A stretch of 64,000 bases of DNA from Streptomyces humicola (GTDB lineage: Bacteria > Actinomycetota > Actinomycetes > Streptomycetales > Streptomycetaceae): positions 62,001 through 126,000 of the forward strand of contig NZ_JANFNG010000010.1 of the NCBI RefSeq assembly GCF_024436035.1, in the 5' to 3' direction. Both the position numbers and the translations under genes were made by a program. Below the pieces are notes generated by a model that saw only the letters and a list, made by a program, of their open reading frames with translations, ran no database searches and was not told the DNA's origin. Of the stretch, positions 9,191-17,826 are shown in pieces. Position 1 is the first letter of the stretch. Every line of letters starts with the position of its first letter.

Positions 9191-11815
9191 TTACCGCGTT
9201 CGAACATGACGCTGTGCAACCGTGGCGTCACAGGCCTGCGCGCGCAGTGCACGCTCCAGGTCGTCGCGGCCCTCCAGGACGAGGCGGCGCAGGGACGCGG
9301 GCGCGTCCGTGTGCGCCGCCAGCCATGCGTCCGCCGCGTCGATCGTCTCCTGCCGCGCCTGCAGAACGGGGAAGAGGCCGCGGACGATCGCCATGCCGAT
9401 CTCGATCGACCGCTCGGACCACACGCGGGCGATCGCGGAGAAGTACCGGTCCGTGTAGGGGGCGAGCAGCTCGCGCTGGCCGGGCTGGGCGAAGCCGGAG
9501 ATGGTGGCCTCCACCAGAGCGTTGGACAGCTTGGTGGATTCCACGACGTCGGCCCAGGCGGCCGCCTTGACCTCTGCCGAGGGGCGGGCGGCGAGGCAGC
9601 GTACCTGGTGGCGCTTGCCCGAGGCGGTGTCGTCGCGGGCAAGTTCGGCGGCGAGAGCCGACGCGTCGGCGGCGCCGCCCGCCGCGAGCGGTTCGAGGAA
9701 CGTCCAGCGCAGCTCCTGGTCGACGTCGAGGCCGTCGATGCCGGCGGTCCCGTCGAGCAGGTCCTGCAGCAGCTGCAGGTCGGCGTCGGACGCCGCCACG
9801 GAGGCGAAGAAGCGGGCCCACGCGAGCTGATGGCCGCTGCCCGGCCCGGAGCTGCGCAGCTCGCGCAGCGCGCACTCGGCGAGCGCCCGGCCGGCATCCT
9901 CACGGTGCTGCGGCGCCACATAGTGCACCAGCGCCGACTTGGACCAGGTGTGCAGCATCTGCAGCACGCCGATGTCCGTCTCGCGGCCGGCGAAGTCCCG
10001 TACCAGGCGCAGGTAGTCGCGGGCCGGCATCAGGCTGTCGCGGGTCAGGTTCCACACCGCGGACCAGCACAGCGCGCGGGCCATGGGGTCGGTGAGATCG
10101 CCGAGGTGGCCGCGGAGGGTGTCGAGCGATCCCGCGTCGAAGCGGATCTTGCAGTAGGTGAGGTCGTCGTCGTTGACAAGGATCAGATCCGGGCGCTCGG
10201 CACCCGCCAGCTCTCCGACCACCGTACGCGGGCCGCGCACATCGGTCTCGGCGCGCGCGTACCGCTCCAGAGTGCCGCGCGGCGTGCGGCGGTATAGGCC
10301 GACGGCGACCCGGTGCGGGCGCAGCCCGGGGTGGGCGTCGGTGGCCTCCTGGATCACGGAGAGCTCCGTGATCCGCTCCTCGGCATCGGCGCCTCCCCTT
10401 TCATACGTCGCCTGCGGAGTCAGGGAGTTGACGCCGGCAGTCTGCAGCCAGGCGCGGGACCACTCCGTCATGTCGCGGCCCGAGGTCTCCTCCAGCACCG
10501 ACAGCAGATCCTGCAGTGCAGTGTTGCCGTACGCGTGGCGCTTGAAGTAGCGACGCGCACCGTCGAGGAAGGCATCCCGGCCCACGTAGGCGACGAGCTG
10601 CTTGAGGACGGAGGCGCCCTTGGCGTAGGTGATGCCGTCGAAGTTGAGCTTGGCGTCCTGCAGGTCGCGGATGTCGGCGGTGACCGGGTGGGTGGTCGGC
10701 AGCTGGTCGGCGCGATAGGCCCACGCCTTGCGGCGGTTGGCGAAGGTGATCCAGCCGTCGGTGAAGCGGGTGGACTCGACGAGCGAGAGCGCGCCCATGA
10801 AATCGGCGAACGACTCCTTGAGCCACAGGTCGTCCCACCACCCCATGGTGACCAGGTCGCCGAACCACATGTGCGCCATCTCATGGAGGATGACGTTGGC
10901 CCGGCCCTCGTACGCGGCCTGCGTCACCTTGCCGCGGAAGACGAACTCCTCGCGGAACGTCACACAGCCCGGATTCTCCATGGCGCCGATGTTGTACTCG
11001 GGCACGAACGCCTGGTCGTACTTCCCGAACGGATACGGGTAGTCGAAGTGGTCGTGGAAGAAGTCCAGGCCCTGCTTGGTGATGGTGAAGATGTCGTCGG
11101 AGTCGAAGTGCTTGGCAAGCGACCTGCGGCACAGCGCGCCCAGCGGGATCTGCAGAGTGGAGCCGTCGTCGAGCGCGCGGGTGTAATGGTCGTGCGCCAT
11201 GTGGTAAGGGCCGGCGACGACCGCCGTGATGTAGGTGGAGATGGGCCGGGTCGGCAGGAAATCCCAGGTGAGGCCCGGGCCGTCGGCAGGCGGCCGCGGC
11301 TCGCCCGAGCGCGCCCCGTTGCTCAGCACCGTCCAGTGCTCGGGGGCGGTGACGGAGAAGGTGAAGGGCGCCTTGAGGTCGGGCTGTTCGAAGGTGGCGA
11401 AGACGCGGCGCGCGTCGGCCGGTTCGTACTGGGTGTAGAGGTAGACCTCGCCGTCCTCCGGGTCGGTGAAGCGGTGCAGGCCCTCGCCCGTCCTGCTGTA
11501 GGCGCAACGGGCGTCCACCGTCACCTCGTTGTCCGCCGCGAGGGGGCCGAGCGCGATCCGGGTGCCGTCGAAGACCGCGGCCACGTCCAGCTCCTCGCCG
11601 TTGAGCACCACGGACTCGACGGAGGGCGCCAGCAGGTCGAGGAAGGTGGCCGCCCCCGGCTCGGAACACCGGAAGCGGACCGTGGTCACCGAGCGGAAGG
11701 CGGGCTCCTGGTGCCGCACCGCCGAGCGCAGGTCGAGCGCCACCTCGTAGCCGTCCACGGAGATCAGCCGGGCGCGCTCCCTGGCTTCGTCGCGGGTCAG
11801 GTTCTCCCCGGGCAC
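9191..11815 (-). CDS. pepN: Aminopeptidase N (M1 family), copy 2
   Basis: An 874-residue second M1 aminopeptidase. GTG at 11815 is preferred over upstream starts because AAAGGAG precedes it at 5-6 bp and the first residues (PGENLTRDEA) then align with copy 1 (PGTNLTREEA). Zinc ligands are intact: His311-Glu312-x-x-His315 (HEMAHMWFGDLV) and Glu334 in LWLKESFA; GAMENPG is present. The sequence after the zinc motif differs from copy 1 (TMGWWDDLW against TMEWWNDLW) and lengths differ, so this is an old paralogue, not a recent duplication. Separate substrate preference is likely but not shown. Confidence 0.94.
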   Translation of the reverse strand: MPGENLTRDEARERARLISVDGYEVALDLRSAVRHQEPAFRSVTTVRFRCSEPGAATFLDLLAPSVESVVLNGEELDVAAVFDGTRIALGPLAADNEVTVDARCAYSRTGEGLHRFTDPEDGEVYLYTQYEPADARRVFATFEQPDLKAPFTFSVTAPEHWTVLSNGARSGEPRPPADGPGLTWDFLPTRPISTYITAVVAGPYHMAHDHYTRALDDGSTLQIPLGALCRRSLAKHFDSDDIFTITKQGLDFFHDHFDYPYPFGKYDQAFVPEYNIGAMENPGCVTFREEFVFRGKVTQAAYEGRANVILHEMAHMWFGDLVTMGWWDDLWLKESFADFMGALSLVESTRFTDGWITFANRRKAWAYRADQLPTTHPVTADIRDLQDAKLNFDGITYAKGASVLKQLVAYVGRDAFLDGARRYFKRHAYGNTALQDLLSVLEETSGRDMTEWSRAWLQTAGVNSLTPQATYERGGADAEERITELSVIQEATDAHPGLRPHRVAVGLYRRTPRGTLERYARAETDVRGPRTVVGELAGAERPDLILVNDDDLTYCKIRFDAGSLDTLRGHLGDLTDPMARALCWSAVWNLTRDSLMPARDYLRLVRDFAGRETDIGVLQMLHTWSKSALVHYVAPQHREDAGRALAECALRELRSSGPGSGHQLAWARFFASVAASDADLQLLQDLLDGTAGIDGLDVDQELRWTFLEPLAAGGAADASALAAELARDDTASGKRHQVRCLAARPSAEVKAAAWADVVESTKLSNALVEATISGFAQPGQRELLAPYTDRYFSAIARVWSERSIEIGMAIVRGLFPVLQARQETIDAADAWLAAHTDAPASLRRLVLEGRDDLERALRAQACDATVAQRHVRTR

Positions 11816-11900
11816 AGTGACTCCTTTGTCTCGTCCGCACGGCGTCTCCGGTGACGTCGGTCGCATCATCGCATGCGCCACTGACAGGCGGCATGCGCGG

Positions 11901-11926
11901 GGAATTGCGGCCTGACCACGTGTGTT
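11901..11926 (+). promoter_or_regulatory. Sigma-R-type promoter (GGAAT-N18-GTT)
   Basis: GGAAT at 11901-11905 and GTT at 11924-11926 are separated by exactly 18 bp, the consensus of the thiol-oxidative-stress sigma factor SigR of Streptomyces. It lies 37 bp before the GTG start of the DsbA-fold gene, leaving a leader of about 30 nt. A mycothiol-linked oxidoreductase is a fitting SigR target. Assignment is by consensus match only. Confidence 0.65.
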
Positions 11927-11963
11927 TCAAGGAGAATATGCGGATGACCACATGGGAGAGGCC

Positions 11964-12599
11964 GTGACTGATACCGACAAGATCCCCGCCGACTTCTGGT
12001 TCGACCCGCTGTGTCCCTGGGCATGGATGACCTCGCGCTGGATGCTTGAGGTCGAGAAGGTCCGCCCTGTCGAGGTGCGCTGGCATGTGATGAGCCTGGC
12101 CGTGCTGAACGAGCCCAAGCTGGACACCCTCCCCGAGGAGTACCGCGAGAACCTCAAGAACGCCTGGGGCCCGGTACGGGTGTGCATCGCCGCCGAGCAG
12201 AAGTACGGCAATGAGGTGCTCGGCCCGCTGTACACCGCCCTCGGCACCCGCTTCCACAACCAGGAACAGCCCAGGACCCGCGAGACCATCGTGGCCGCGC
12301 TCCAGGAGGCGGGCCTCCCGGCGGAGCTCGCGGACGCCGCCGACACCAAGGACTACGACGCCGAGCTGCGGATCTCCCATCAGGAAGGGATCAGCCTGGT
12401 CGGCGAGGACGTGGGCACGCCCGTCATCGCCGTCCCCGGCGCGCACGGCGACCGCGTAGCCTTCTTCGGCCCGGTCGTCACCCCGGCGCCGAAGGGCGAG
12501 GCCGCGGCGAAGCTGTGGGACGGCACGCTGCTCGTCGCCTCCACGCCCGGCTTCTACGAGATCAAGCGCACCCGGACGGTCGGCCCGATCTTCGACTGA
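11964..12599 (+). CDS. DsbA-fold oxidoreductase, Rv2466c-like (mycothiol-linked)
   Basis: A 211-residue cytoplasmic thioredoxin-superfamily protein of the kind represented by the Mycobacterium mycothiol-dependent reductase Rv2466c. The opening ADFWFDPLCPWAWMTSRW and the cis-Pro region (DVGTPVIAVPG) are typical. The active site is Cys17-Pro-Trp-Ala20, so the second (resolving) cysteine of a CxxC site is absent. GTG at 11964 is chosen because GGGAGAGG lies just upstream; ATG 11952 is possible, and GTG 11922 would overlap the promoter. Function as a mycothiol-dependent reductase is inferred from family. Confidence 0.85.
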   Translation: MTDTDKIPADFWFDPLCPWAWMTSRWMLEVEKVRPVEVRWHVMSLAVLNEPKLDTLPEEYRENLKNAWGPVRVCIAAEQKYGNEVLGPLYTALGTRFHNQEQPRTRETIVAALQEAGLPAELADAADTKDYDAELRISHQEGISLVGEDVGTPVIAVPGAHGDRVAFFGPVVTPAPKGEAAAKLWDGTLLVASTPGFYEIKRTRTVGPIFD

Positions 12600-12629
12600 G
12601 CCGCTGCCGCCGCAGTCGGCGGCACACGG

Positions 12630-12665
12630 GAATGCCCCCGCGCGACACCACGCGCGGGGGCATTC
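12630..12665. terminator. Perfect 15-bp terminator hairpin
   Basis: GAATGCCCCCGCGCG and its exact complement flank a 6-nt loop, 30 bp after the stop of the DsbA-fold gene. Confidence 0.88.
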
Positions 12666-12772
12666 CGCTGTCGGGGCGGTGCTTCCCCGTACGATCTTTG
12701 GGACGAACGGACGGGGGCCGCCTCGAGCGGCTCGCGTCCGCTGGGCGTACTCATCACTGTGAGAGCGGCAGC

Positions 12773-13032
12773 ATGGACGCCAAGACCTATGCGCGTTTGC
12801 GCGCCATCGCCGAAGAGCTGATGTCGCGTCACGACATGTGGGCCGTCGAGGTCGATGAAGCGGGCATCACGATGATGATGCCGCCCGTCAACCGGCACGA
12901 ACTGATCACCAAGCGTCTCCGCCGCCAACTCGAGGCACAGATCGCGCGCGTCACACCTACGCCTTCGGGGACCGGGTGCCCGTCGGGCCATGGAAGATCG
13001 AGACACGGGAGTTCCGGACCTACGCCGGTTGA
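12773..13032 (+). pseudogene. Uma2-family (DUF820) endonuclease, internally deleted
   Basis: The N-terminal frame from ATG 12773 encodes a Uma2-like start (MWAVEVDEAGITMMMPPVNRHE, here given in part, followed by LRRQLEAQIARV). At about 12950 the homology jumps to a different frame reading TYAFGDRVPVGPWKIETREF, which resembles the extreme C-terminus of the same family, ending at TGA 13030-13032. The catalytic middle of the roughly 190-residue protein is missing. Uma2 proteins have a restriction-like nuclease fold and unknown role; this copy is surely inactive. Confidence 0.7.
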
Positions 13033-13060
13033 CGCCGGTCGCGTACGGGAGCCGACAGCG

Positions 13061-13090
13061 GAGGGGCGGACCTCGAAAGGCCCGCCCCTC
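13061..13090. terminator. Terminator hairpin
   Basis: GAGGGGCGG and CCGCCCCTC enclose a smaller CCT-CGAA-AGG stem. It lies between the convergent Uma2 remnant and the permease gene. Confidence 0.7.
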
Positions 13091-13125
13091 CTCCGTACCC
13101 GCGGCTGACGCGCCGCGCGCAGGAG

Positions 13126-14571
13126 TCAGCCGCGCGCCGTGGCGGCCGTCCGTTGCCGGACGAAACCGATCAGTGCCAGCACCACCGCCATGCCGCCGGT
13201 GAAGTACAGCTGGATCCGCGTGTCCGGCTGGCGGGCCATGAGCGCCAGCACGGTGACGATCCCGGCGAGCGCGATCCAGGTCAGCCCGGGGAAGAGCCAC
13301 ATCTTCACCACGAGTTTCTCCGGCGCCTCACGCTCCAGCCTGCGTCGCATCCGCAGCTGCGCGACCGCGATGAACGCCCACACCACCAGCACCGCGGCGC
13401 CGACCATGTTCAGCAGCCAGGTGAAGACGGTCGTCGGCCACCAGTAACTCAGCAGCACCGCGAAGAACCCGAACGCGGACGAGGCCAGCACCGCGACCCG
13501 CGGCACGCTGCCGGTCAGCCGGCCGAGCAGCTTCGGGCCCTGGCCGCGCGCGACCAGCGAGTACGCCATGCGCGACGAGCCGTAGATGTTGGCATTCATC
13601 GCCGAGAGCAGAGCCACCAGCACGACCACGTCCATCAACTGCCCCGCGCCCGGGATCCCGACGCGGTCGAGCACGGCCACGTACGGGCCGTGCTTGACGA
13701 CGGACGCGTCGTTCCACGGGATCAGCGTGACGATCACGGCCATCGAGCCGACGTAGAACAGCGCGATCCGCCACATCGCAGTGCGCACGGCCCGGCCCAC
13801 GCTCTTGACGGGGTTCTCGGACTCGGCCGCCGCGATGGTGACCGTCTCCAGGCCGCCGTAGGCGAAGACGGAGGCGAGCAGGCCGACCACAAGGCCGCCC
13901 GACCCCTTGGGGAAGAAGCCGCCGTCCCCGGTGAGGTTGGCGCTGCCGACCGCGTGCGTGCCCGGCAGCAGACCGAAGATGGCCAGCACACCGAGGACGA
14001 GGAAGAGCGAGATCGCAGCGATCTTCAGGGCAGCGAACCAGAACTCGAACTCACCGAAGTTGCTCACGGCCGCGAGGTTGGTGCCGCAGAACACCGCCAT
14101 GAAGACGGCGACCCACAGCCACGAGGGCGTACCGGGGAACCAGTTGGTCATGATCCCGGCGGCGCCGATCGCCTCGGCCGCCACACCCACGCACAGCAGC
14201 GTCCAGAACATCCAGCCCGCGGTGAACCCGGCCCAGGGGCCGATCGACCGTTCGGCGTGCACGGAGAAGGAGCCGGAGGCCGGGTTGGCGGCGGACATCT
14301 CACCCAGCATGCGCATGATGAGCATCACCAGCAGCCCGGAGAGGGCGTAGGCGATGACGATCGACGGGCCGGCCGCGGCGATGCCCGCCCCCGAGCCGAC
14401 GAAGAGCCCGGCGCCGATCACGCCGCCCAGCGCGATCATCGACAGATGGCGCTGCTTCAGGCCGTGGCTGAGGCGCTGACCAGCGGCCTCGGCGGTTACC
14501 TGGGAGGTGACCTCGGCGGTGACCTGGGGGGCTTGCTGAGCCGCGGTGGCCGGGTCGGGTGTCCGACTCAT
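13126..14571 (-). CDS. Amino acid permease (AAT/GabP type), copy 1
   Basis: A 481-residue inner-membrane transporter of the APC superfamily with about 12 hydrophobic segments. The conserved start of the AAT family is clear: LKQRHLSMIALGGVIGAGLF then SGAGIAAAGPSIVIAYALSG, and GEMSAANPASGSFS. This group includes GABA, proline and aromatic amino acid permeases; GabP-like is the closest in pattern but substrate cannot be read from sequence. Divergent from bioY. Confidence 0.92.
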   Translation of the reverse strand: MSRTPDPATAAQQAPQVTAEVTSQVTAEAAGQRLSHGLKQRHLSMIALGGVIGAGLFVGSGAGIAAAGPSIVIAYALSGLLVMLIMRMLGEMSAANPASGSFSVHAERSIGPWAGFTAGWMFWTLLCVGVAAEAIGAAGIMTNWFPGTPSWLWVAVFMAVFCGTNLAAVSNFGEFEFWFAALKIAAISLFLVLGVLAIFGLLPGTHAVGSANLTGDGGFFPKGSGGLVVGLLASVFAYGGLETVTIAAAESENPVKSVGRAVRTAMWRIALFYVGSMAVIVTLIPWNDASVVKHGPYVAVLDRVGIPGAGQLMDVVVLVALLSAMNANIYGSSRMAYSLVARGQGPKLLGRLTGSVPRVAVLASSAFGFFAVLLSYWWPTTVFTWLLNMVGAAVLVVWAFIAVAQLRMRRRLEREAPEKLVVKMWLFPGLTWIALAGIVTVLALMARQPDTRIQLYFTGGMAVVLALIGFVRQRTAATARG

Positions 14572-14847
14572 GATCGAGACCGTCCAGTGGTTGAAATCGG
14601 CACGGGCCGCCCCAGTCTGAGGGTGAGGCCCGCTGATGCCAACCTGGCGTTCGTATTCCGGACACTTTGCTTACGTTGTGTGACCGCTTTGTCTGTCCGG
14701 TCGGACATATGGCGGGATGTGACAGGTGATTGTCCGGACCGCACCAACCGCGCCGTGACGGCTTTGGCCGGATCGTCGTGTCCGCCTCAAGGACGCTCGG
14801 CTACCGTCGCACTGTCCCTGACCTGCACACTCACCCGCGGAGCCTCG

Positions 14848-15453
14848 ATGAGCACAGCCGCAGCCCCCGCCGCCGCCCGTCCCGGAGAGGTCCTCGCCGA
14901 CCTGCTCCCCGCCTCCACCGCTGCCCGTGCGCGGCTGCGCGACACGGCACTCGTCGTCGGCGGTGCCGCGCTCACCGGGCTGGCCGCTCAACTGGCCGTG
15001 CCCGTGCCCGGCTCGCCCGTGCCCGTCACCGGACAGACGTTCGCGGCGCTGCTCGTCGGGACCGCGCTCGGAGCCCGCCGCGGACTGCTCTCCCTCGGCC
15101 TGTACGCGGTCGCCGGAGTCCTCGGAGTGCCGTGGTTCGCGCAGGGCGCCCACGGCGCGTCCACGCCGAGCTTCGGCTACATCGTCGGCATGATGCTCGC
15201 CGCCGGCGTCGTCGGAGGGCTCGCCCGCCGCGGCGCCGACCGCGGGGTGTGGCGCACCGCCGGGGCGATGCTCGTCGGCGAGGCCGTGATCTACGCGGTC
15301 GGCGTGCCGTACCTGGCGGTGGCCGCGCACCTGTCGCTCGGCGAGGCGGTCTCGCTCGGCCTCGTCCCGTACCTGATGGGCGACGCGCTCAAGGCTGCGC
15401 TCGCGATGGGCGCGCTCCCCGCCGCCTGGAAGCTCGTCGGCCGCCGGGGCTGA
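14848..15453 (+). CDS. bioY: Biotin transporter BioY
   Basis: A 201-residue membrane S-component for biotin. Family features include GQTFAALLVGTALGARRGLLS, then GVLGVPWFAQGAHG and FGYIVGMMLAAG, with six hydrophobic segments and LMGDALKAALA near the end. No bioM/bioN ATPase or transmembrane partner genes are adjacent, so it either works alone or uses shared ECF components. It sits alone between two permeases on the opposite strand. Confidence 0.93.
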   Translation: MSTAAAPAAARPGEVLADLLPASTAARARLRDTALVVGGAALTGLAAQLAVPVPGSPVPVTGQTFAALLVGTALGARRGLLSLGLYAVAGVLGVPWFAQGAHGASTPSFGYIVGMMLAAGVVGGLARRGADRGVWRTAGAMLVGEAVIYAVGVPYLAVAAHLSLGEAVSLGLVPYLMGDALKAALAMGALPAAWKLVGRRG

Positions 15454-15693
15454 CCTTCGCGGCTGCGGCCGCCGCGCCACGGGCCCTGCACGCCTCGAGG
15501 GCGCGCGGGGCCCTGTCGCGTTCCGTCCCGCGGCCGGCCCATCGCCTGGCGATCGAACGCACCGGTGGTGACGTGGCATCGCAGCAGGCCCGAGCGCCCC
15601 CGGCGCGCTCCCGCAGGAGCCGACGCCACCCCGGCCTCGCGGCGGCAGCCGTCGAGGCCATGGCGGCGCGCCCCGGCGCGGGGGCCCGCCCCG
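15454..15693. other. Convergent intergenic region, no gene seen
   Basis: A very GC-rich stretch between the ends of bioY and the second permease with several overlapping imperfect inverted repeats around GGGCCC and GGCGCGCC; probably termination structures. Confidence 0.4.
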
Positions 15694-17175
15694 CTACGCG
15701 GCTGCGCGCCTGCGCCGCAGCCGCTCTCGTACGACGGCGACGCCAAGGACCAGGGCCGCCGCGAGCAGGGAGAGGATCATCTGCTGGCGGCCGCTCGCGT
15801 CGGTGAACATGTAGCCGATCACGAACGCGATCATGGCGATGGTCGCCCACGTCAGATACGGGTACGCCCACATCTTCACGGTGAGCCGCTCCGGCGACTC
15901 GCGCTCGATGATCCTGCGCATGCGCAGCTGCGAGAAGCAGATCACCAGCCAGACGAAGAGCGCCACGGCACCGGAGGAGTTGAGCAGGAACTGGAAGACG
16001 GTCTTCGGGTAGGCGTAGTCGAAGAAGACCGCCAGGAAGCCGAAGACGACGGAGGCGAGGATCGCCGGTGCCGGGACGCCGCGCGCCGTGGTGCGGCGGA
16101 ACGCCTTGGGCGCGTCGCCGCGCTCACCGAGCGAGAACGCCATCCGGGAGGCGGTGTAGAGGCCCGAGTTGAGGCAGGAGAGCACGGCGGTGAGCACGAT
16201 CAGATTCATGAACTGGCCGGCGTGCGGGATCCCGACATGGTCGAGCACCGCCACGTACGGACTCTTGGCGACCTCGGGGGAGTTCCACGGCAGCAGCGAG
16301 ACGACGATCAGGATCGATCCGAGGTAGAAGACCGCGATCCGCCAGATCACGCTGTTGGTGGCCTTGGTGACCGCCTTGCGCGGGTCGGGCGACTCGCCGG
16401 CGGCCAGCGTCACGATCTCGCTGCCCATGAAGGAGAAGACCACCATCAGCACGCCGGTGAGGATCGCGCCAGGTCCCTTGGGCAGGAAACCGCCGTGGCC
16501 GGTGAGGTTCGTCATCCCGACGGCGTGGTCGTGAGTGCCCGGCAGTACGCCGAAGGCCGCCAGACCGCCGAGCACGATGAACGCGGCGATCGCAACGACC
16601 TTGATGCCCGCGAACCAGAACTCGAACTCGCCGTAGGAGGCGACCGAGAACAGGTTGGTGGCGGTGAGCACGACCATGACGATGAGTGCCCATGCCCACT
16701 GCGGGACCGCCGGGATCCACCCGGTGAGGATCCCCGCGCCCGCCGTCGCCTCCACCGCGAGGACGACCACCCAGAAGAACCAGTACAGCCAGCCGATGGT
16801 GAAGCCCGCCCAGCGGCCGAGCGCGCGGTCGGCGTAGGCGGAGAACGACCCGGAGACGGGGTTGGCGGCCGCCATCTCGCCCAGCATCCGCATCACCATG
16901 ACGACGAGGGCGCCGACGAGGGCGTAGGAGAGCAGAATGCCCGGCCCGGCCGCTGCGATGCCTGCACCGGAGCCGACGAAGAGTCCGGCGCCGATGACGC
17001 CGCCGATGGCGATCATCGACAGATGGCGGTTCTTCAGCCCGGCCTGCAGCCCGTGCCCGGTCGCGTGACCGGCGGCGAGGCCGGCGGTGTGGCCGGAACC
17101 GGTGGCGGCGGACAGACCCCGGCCGGGGTCGCCGGCCCTGCTGTCCTCTGTCGTGATCGGCGGTTGTGCGCTCAT
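15694..17175 (-). CDS. Amino acid permease (AAT/GabP type), copy 2
   Basis: A 493-residue paralogue of the permease at 13126-14571. It shares LKNRHLSMIAIGGVIGAGLF and SGAGIAAAGPGILLSYALVG, and GEMAAANPVSGSFS. The N-terminal ~40 residues are a longer, poorly conserved cytoplasmic tail rich in Gly, Ala and His. RBS AAAGGA precedes the ATG. A broad neutral amino acid or GABA substrate is likely but not provable here. Divergent from rpiB. Confidence 0.92.
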   Translation of the reverse strand: MSAQPPITTEDSRAGDPGRGLSAATGSGHTAGLAAGHATGHGLQAGLKNRHLSMIAIGGVIGAGLFVGSGAGIAAAGPGILLSYALVGALVVMVMRMLGEMAAANPVSGSFSAYADRALGRWAGFTIGWLYWFFWVVVLAVEATAGAGILTGWIPAVPQWAWALIVMVVLTATNLFSVASYGEFEFWFAGIKVVAIAAFIVLGGLAAFGVLPGTHDHAVGMTNLTGHGGFLPKGPGAILTGVLMVVFSFMGSEIVTLAAGESPDPRKAVTKATNSVIWRIAVFYLGSILIVVSLLPWNSPEVAKSPYVAVLDHVGIPHAGQFMNLIVLTAVLSCLNSGLYTASRMAFSLGERGDAPKAFRRTTARGVPAPAILASVVFGFLAVFFDYAYPKTVFQFLLNSSGAVALFVWLVICFSQLRMRRIIERESPERLTVKMWAYPYLTWATIAMIAFVIGYMFTDASGRQQMILSLLAAALVLGVAVVRERLRRRRAAA

Positions 17176-17337
17176 GCACGATCCTTTGTTAAGACTGTGA
17201 TCTCGGTTCGCGAGTCACCGCATGCAACCCCACCCACGCGGCTCAGGGGAACAGATGTATCCAAATCGTTGCGAACGGTGTATTGGGCACGCACCCCCGA
17301 TACGCCCTCGGGCGCCTGCCCATGGCAGACTCGCCGC

Positions 17338-17826
17338 ATGCGCGTGTACCTCGGCTCCGACCATGCCGGATACGAACTCAAGAACCACCTCGTCGAGTGG
17401 CTCAAGGCCGCAGGCCACGACCCCGTGGACTGCGGACCGCACATCTACGACGCCGGGGACGACTATCCGCCGTTCTGCCTGCGGGCCGCCGAACGCACCG
17501 CCGCGGACCCCGGCAGCCTCGGCATCGTGATCGGCGGATCGGGCAACGGCGAGGCCATCGCCGCCAACAAGGTCAAGGGCGTGCGTGCCGCGCTGGCCTG
17601 GAGTGAGGAGACCGCCTCGCTCGGCCGCGAGCACAACGACGCCAACGTGATCAGCGTCGGCGCGCGCATGCACACCGCGCAGGAGGCGACCCGGTTCGTC
17701 GAGGTCTTCCTCACCACGCCGTTCTCGCAGGGAGAGCGCCACATCCGCCGCATCGGCATGCTCACCGACTACGAACGGACCGAGAAGCTGCCGGAGATCC
17801 CCGCCCAGCATCCGCAGCAGGACTGA
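17338..17826 (+). CDS. rpiB: Ribose-5-phosphate isomerase B
   Basis: A 162-residue cytosolic enzyme interconverting ribose-5-phosphate and ribulose-5-phosphate in the pentose phosphate pathway. It starts MRVYLGSDHAGYELK and carries GGSGNGEAIAANKVKG, where Glu72 occupies the place of the catalytic Cys of E. coli RpiB, as in the mycobacterial type. The stop overlaps the start of the glycosylase gene (TGATG). Confidence 0.95.
   Translation: MRVYLGSDHAGYELKNHLVEWLKAAGHDPVDCGPHIYDAGDDYPPFCLRAAERTAADPGSLGIVIGGSGNGEAIAANKVKGVRAALAWSEETASLGREHNDANVISVGARMHTAQEATRFVEVFLTTPFSQGERHIRRIGMLTDYERTEKLPEIPAQHPQQD

Noticed and set aside
11922-11963. GTG 11922 as start of the DsbA-fold gene
   Set aside because: It overlaps the -10 of the sigma-R-type promoter and has no Shine-Dalgarno.
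13153-15453. 766-codon plus-strand frame ending in BioY
   Set aside because: Its first 560 codons are antisense to the permease and rich in Arg/Pro/His; only the last 201 residues, from ATG 14848, are BioY.
15565-17826. 753-codon plus-strand frame ending in RpiB
   Set aside because: Antisense to the second permease; RpiB starts at 17338 with a family-like N-terminus.
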